From Clostridiaceae bacterium (GTDB lineage: Bacteria; Bacillota; Clostridia; Saccharofermentanales; Fastidiosipilaceae), in the NCBI GenBank assembly GCA_012800515.1, contig JAAZJE010000089.1:1-15807 (forward strand): a DNA stretch of 15,807 bases. The letters are read 5' to 3'. Positions 14,137 through 15,807 of this stretch are shown piece after piece. The notes beneath the pieces were generated by a model. It searched no databases. It had not been told where the DNA came from and saw only the letters and a list, made by a program, of their open reading frames with translations. Position 1 is the stretch's first letter, and every line of letters begins with the position of its first letter. The position numbers and the translations under genes were made by a program.

Positions 14137-14652
14137 ATGGAAGAAAGATTCACCCTGTCAATTCTGGTCAGCAACGAGGCCGGTGTCCTGACCCGCGTTT
14201 CCAGCCTTTTCGGACGGCGCGGTTACAATATCGATAGCCTTTCGGTGGGCGAAACGGAAAACCCCACCTATTCCCGCATGACGATTCTGTCCCGCGGCGA
14301 TGTCGCGACACGTGACCAGATTATCAAGCAACTGCAGAAATTGGTTGACGTTAAGTCGGTCGCGCTGATGCCCCCGGACAACACCGTGTTGCGCGAGCTG
14401 ATGCTGGTCAAGGTCAACGCCGAGCTCCCCACCCGGGCGCAGATTCAGCAGATCGTGGATGTTTTCCGCGCCAAAATCGTCGACCTCTCACCCTCCAGCC
14501 TGACCATCGAAATCACCGGCGAGAAGAGCAAGCTGGATGCTTTCATCGCTAACATTGTCCCCTACGGAATCCTGGAGCTTTGCCGCACCGGGGTGACCGC
14601 TATCGGAAGAAATTCAAATATACTGACCGGAAAAGAAGATAAGGAGATTTAA
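14137..14652 (+). CDS. ilvN: Acetolactate synthase small (regulatory) subunit
   Basis: 171 residues. The N-terminal ACT domain (3-75) begins RFTLSILVSNEAGVLTRVSS with GRRGYNIDSLSVGETE, the site that normally binds valine for feedback inhibition. The C-terminal half (78-160) has the ALS_ss_C pattern RELMLVKVNA and FRAKIVDLSPSSLTIEITG. It activates and regulates the IlvB subunit. It lies 26 bases after ilvB and two bases before ilvC, so expression is surely coupled. AGGGATA precedes the ATG. Some databases name the gene ilvH. Confidence 0.95.
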   Translation: MEERFTLSILVSNEAGVLTRVSSLFGRRGYNIDSLSVGETENPTYSRMTILSRGDVATRDQIIKQLQKLVDVKSVALMPPDNTVLRELMLVKVNAELPTRAQIQQIVDVFRAKIVDLSPSSLTIEITGEKSKLDAFIANIVPYGILELCRTGVTAIGRNSNILTGKEDKEI

Positions 14653-14654
14653 AA

Positions 14655-15659
14655 ATGGCAAAGATGTACTACGAGCAGGATTGTAACCTGGACTTACTGA
14701 GGAACAAAAAGATTGTTGTCGTCGGCTACGGCAGCCAGGGACACGCCCACGCGCTTAACCTAAAGGACAACGGCATGAACGTGACCGTCGGGCTCTACGA
14801 AGGCTCCAAGTCCTGGGAAAAGGCCGAGAAGGCCGGCCTGAACGTTCAGACCACCGCCGACGCCGTGCGCGACGCCGATATCGTGATGATATTGGTCAAT
14901 GACGAGAAGCAGGCCGCCCTCTATCAGAAGGACATCGCGCCGTATCTCCGCCCCGGCATGACACTGGCCTTCGGTCACGGCTTTAATATTCATTTCGGAC
15001 AGATCGTTCCGCCGGCCGACGTCGACGTAATCATGATCGCCCCCAAGGGTCCCGGACACACCGTACGCAGCCAGTTCAAGGCCGGCCGCGGCGTGCCCTG
15101 CCTGATCGCCGTTTATCAGGACGCCTCCGGACAGGCCAAGGAAACCGCTCTGGCCTGGGCAATGGGTATCGGCGGCGCCCGGGCCGGCGTGCTCGAAACC
15201 ACCTTCAAGGAAGAGACCGAGACCGACCTCTTCGGCGAACAGACCGTCCTCTGCGGCGGAGTCACCGCCCTGATGAAGGCGGGCTTTGACATACTCGTCG
15301 AAGCCGGCTATCAGCCCGAGAGCGCCTATTTCGAGTGCCTGCATGAGATGAAGCTGATCATCGACCTGGTCAACAGCGGCGGACTCTCCTTCATGCGTTA
15401 CTCCATCAGCGACACGGCCGAATACGGCGACTATTCCGTCGGCTCGCGCATCATCACCGAAGAGACAAAGAATGAGATGCGCAAGGTTCTCGGAGAAATT
15501 CGCGACGGCAGCTTCGCCCGGCAGTGGATCGAAGAGAACCGGGCCGGACGCCCCAACTTCACCCAGATGCGCCGCGAGGCTCAGGAGAGCCTGGTGGAGA
15601 CCACCGGCAGAGAGCTGCGCGCCAAAATGAATTGGCAGCGGGAAGACTACAACGAATAA
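14655..15659 (+). CDS. ilvC: Ketol-acid reductoisomerase, class I
   Basis: Isomerises and reduces 2-acetolactate (or 2-aceto-2-hydroxybutyrate) to the dihydroxyacid with NAD(P)H and Mg; 334 residues, the short class I form. The nucleotide fold is VVVGYGSQGHAHA (21-33). The C-terminal knotted domain has metal-binding acidic residues in EETETDLFGEQ and ECLHEMKLIIDLV, plus SFMRYSISDTAEYGD. The cofactor loop reads LYEGSKSW (47-54): Tyr48 stands where many NADPH enzymes have Arg or Lys, so cofactor preference cannot be assumed; Ser51 and Ser53 are kept. AAGGAG (14640-14645) precedes the ATG. Confidence 0.97.
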   Translation: MAKMYYEQDCNLDLLRNKKIVVVGYGSQGHAHALNLKDNGMNVTVGLYEGSKSWEKAEKAGLNVQTTADAVRDADIVMILVNDEKQAALYQKDIAPYLRPGMTLAFGHGFNIHFGQIVPPADVDVIMIAPKGPGHTVRSQFKAGRGVPCLIAVYQDASGQAKETALAWAMGIGGARAGVLETTFKEETETDLFGEQTVLCGGVTALMKAGFDILVEAGYQPESAYFECLHEMKLIIDLVNSGGLSFMRYSISDTAEYGDYSVGSRIITEETKNEMRKVLGEIRDGSFARQWIEENRAGRPNFTQMRREAQESLVETTGRELRAKMNWQREDYNE

Positions 15660-15668
15660 GAGGCTGCC

Positions 15669-15807
15669 ATGCTGAACAGTGATAAGATGAAACTCGGCCC
15701 CGGGCGCGCCCCGCAGCGTTCGCTGCTTAAGGCCAACGGTCTGAGTGATGAACAAATTCGTCGACCCCTGATCGGTATTGCCAATTCTTTTAACGAAATC
15801 GTTCCCG
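15669..15807 (+). CDS. ilvD: Dihydroxyacid dehydratase, N-terminal part (cut by window end)
   Basis: 46 residues are visible, beginning MLNSDKMKLGPGRAPQRSLL and reaching IGIANSFNEIVP, the conserved N-terminus of the Fe-S dehydratase that makes 2-oxoacids from dihydroxyacids. AAGAGG lies about 5 bases upstream of the ATG, nine bases after the ilvC stop. The gene continues beyond the window. Confidence 0.93.
   Translation, partial: MLNSDKMKLGPGRAPQRSLLKANGLSDEQIRRPLIGIANSFNEIVP

Noticed and set aside
14760..15755. 331-codon minus-strand frame opposite ilvC.
   Set aside because: Shadow of ilvC; no ribosome binding site or recognisable domain.

Overview
The window looks like a chromosomal stretch of a Gram-positive, probably clostridial (Firmicutes), bacterium. 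The evidence is a T-box leader, an ECF-type vitamin transporter subunit, a YugP-type membrane peptidase, a PcfJ-like protein and strong GGAGG-type ribosome binding sites. The housekeeping parts are clearly G+C-rich, while about 9.3-11.5 kb is visibly more A+T-rich. I cannot name the species from sequence alone.

Layout. (1) 1-2434, plus strand: the end of a GNAT acetyltransferase, then a tightly packed set of pyridoxamine/pyridoxal kinase, ECF S component and cytidine deaminase. The kinase and transporter are translationally coupled, so the S component is probably a vitamin B6-type importer. (2) 2454-3059, minus strand: Mn-type superoxide dismutase, with a DtxR/MntR-like palindrome upstream. 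(3) 3237-5142, plus strand: a consensus promoter, a T-box riboswitch whose specifier reads as UAC (Tyr), and a divergent tyrosine phenol-lyase/tryptophanase-family enzyme, closed by a strong hairpin terminator. (4) 5199-6794: a YugP-like zinc peptidase (minus) and a Thr-rich lipoprotein (plus).

(5) 6.8-12.3 kb is an accessory island. It holds a large hairpin, a 777-aa PcfJ-like protein, a SAP-domain/MuF-like protein split in two by a run of ten G residues, a NYN-domain putative RNase behind a set of 18-bp-spaced palindromes, a decayed CRISPR array (three repeat-like sequences at an exact 68-bp period) and a wrecked IS transposase that still has a near-consensus promoter.

(6) 12376-15807, plus strand: the branched-chain amino-acid operon ilvB-ilvN-ilvC-ilvD (ilvD cut by the window end). 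Acetolactate synthase large and small subunits, ketol-acid reductoisomerase and dihydroxyacid dehydratase form consecutive steps towards valine, leucine and isoleucine.

Most worth a second look: a Tyr-type T-box in front of a lyase that lacks residues normally needed by the family; the G10 tract that splits the SAP/MuF-like gene exactly where one base would fuse it; and the orphan CRISPR remnant next to the dead IS.
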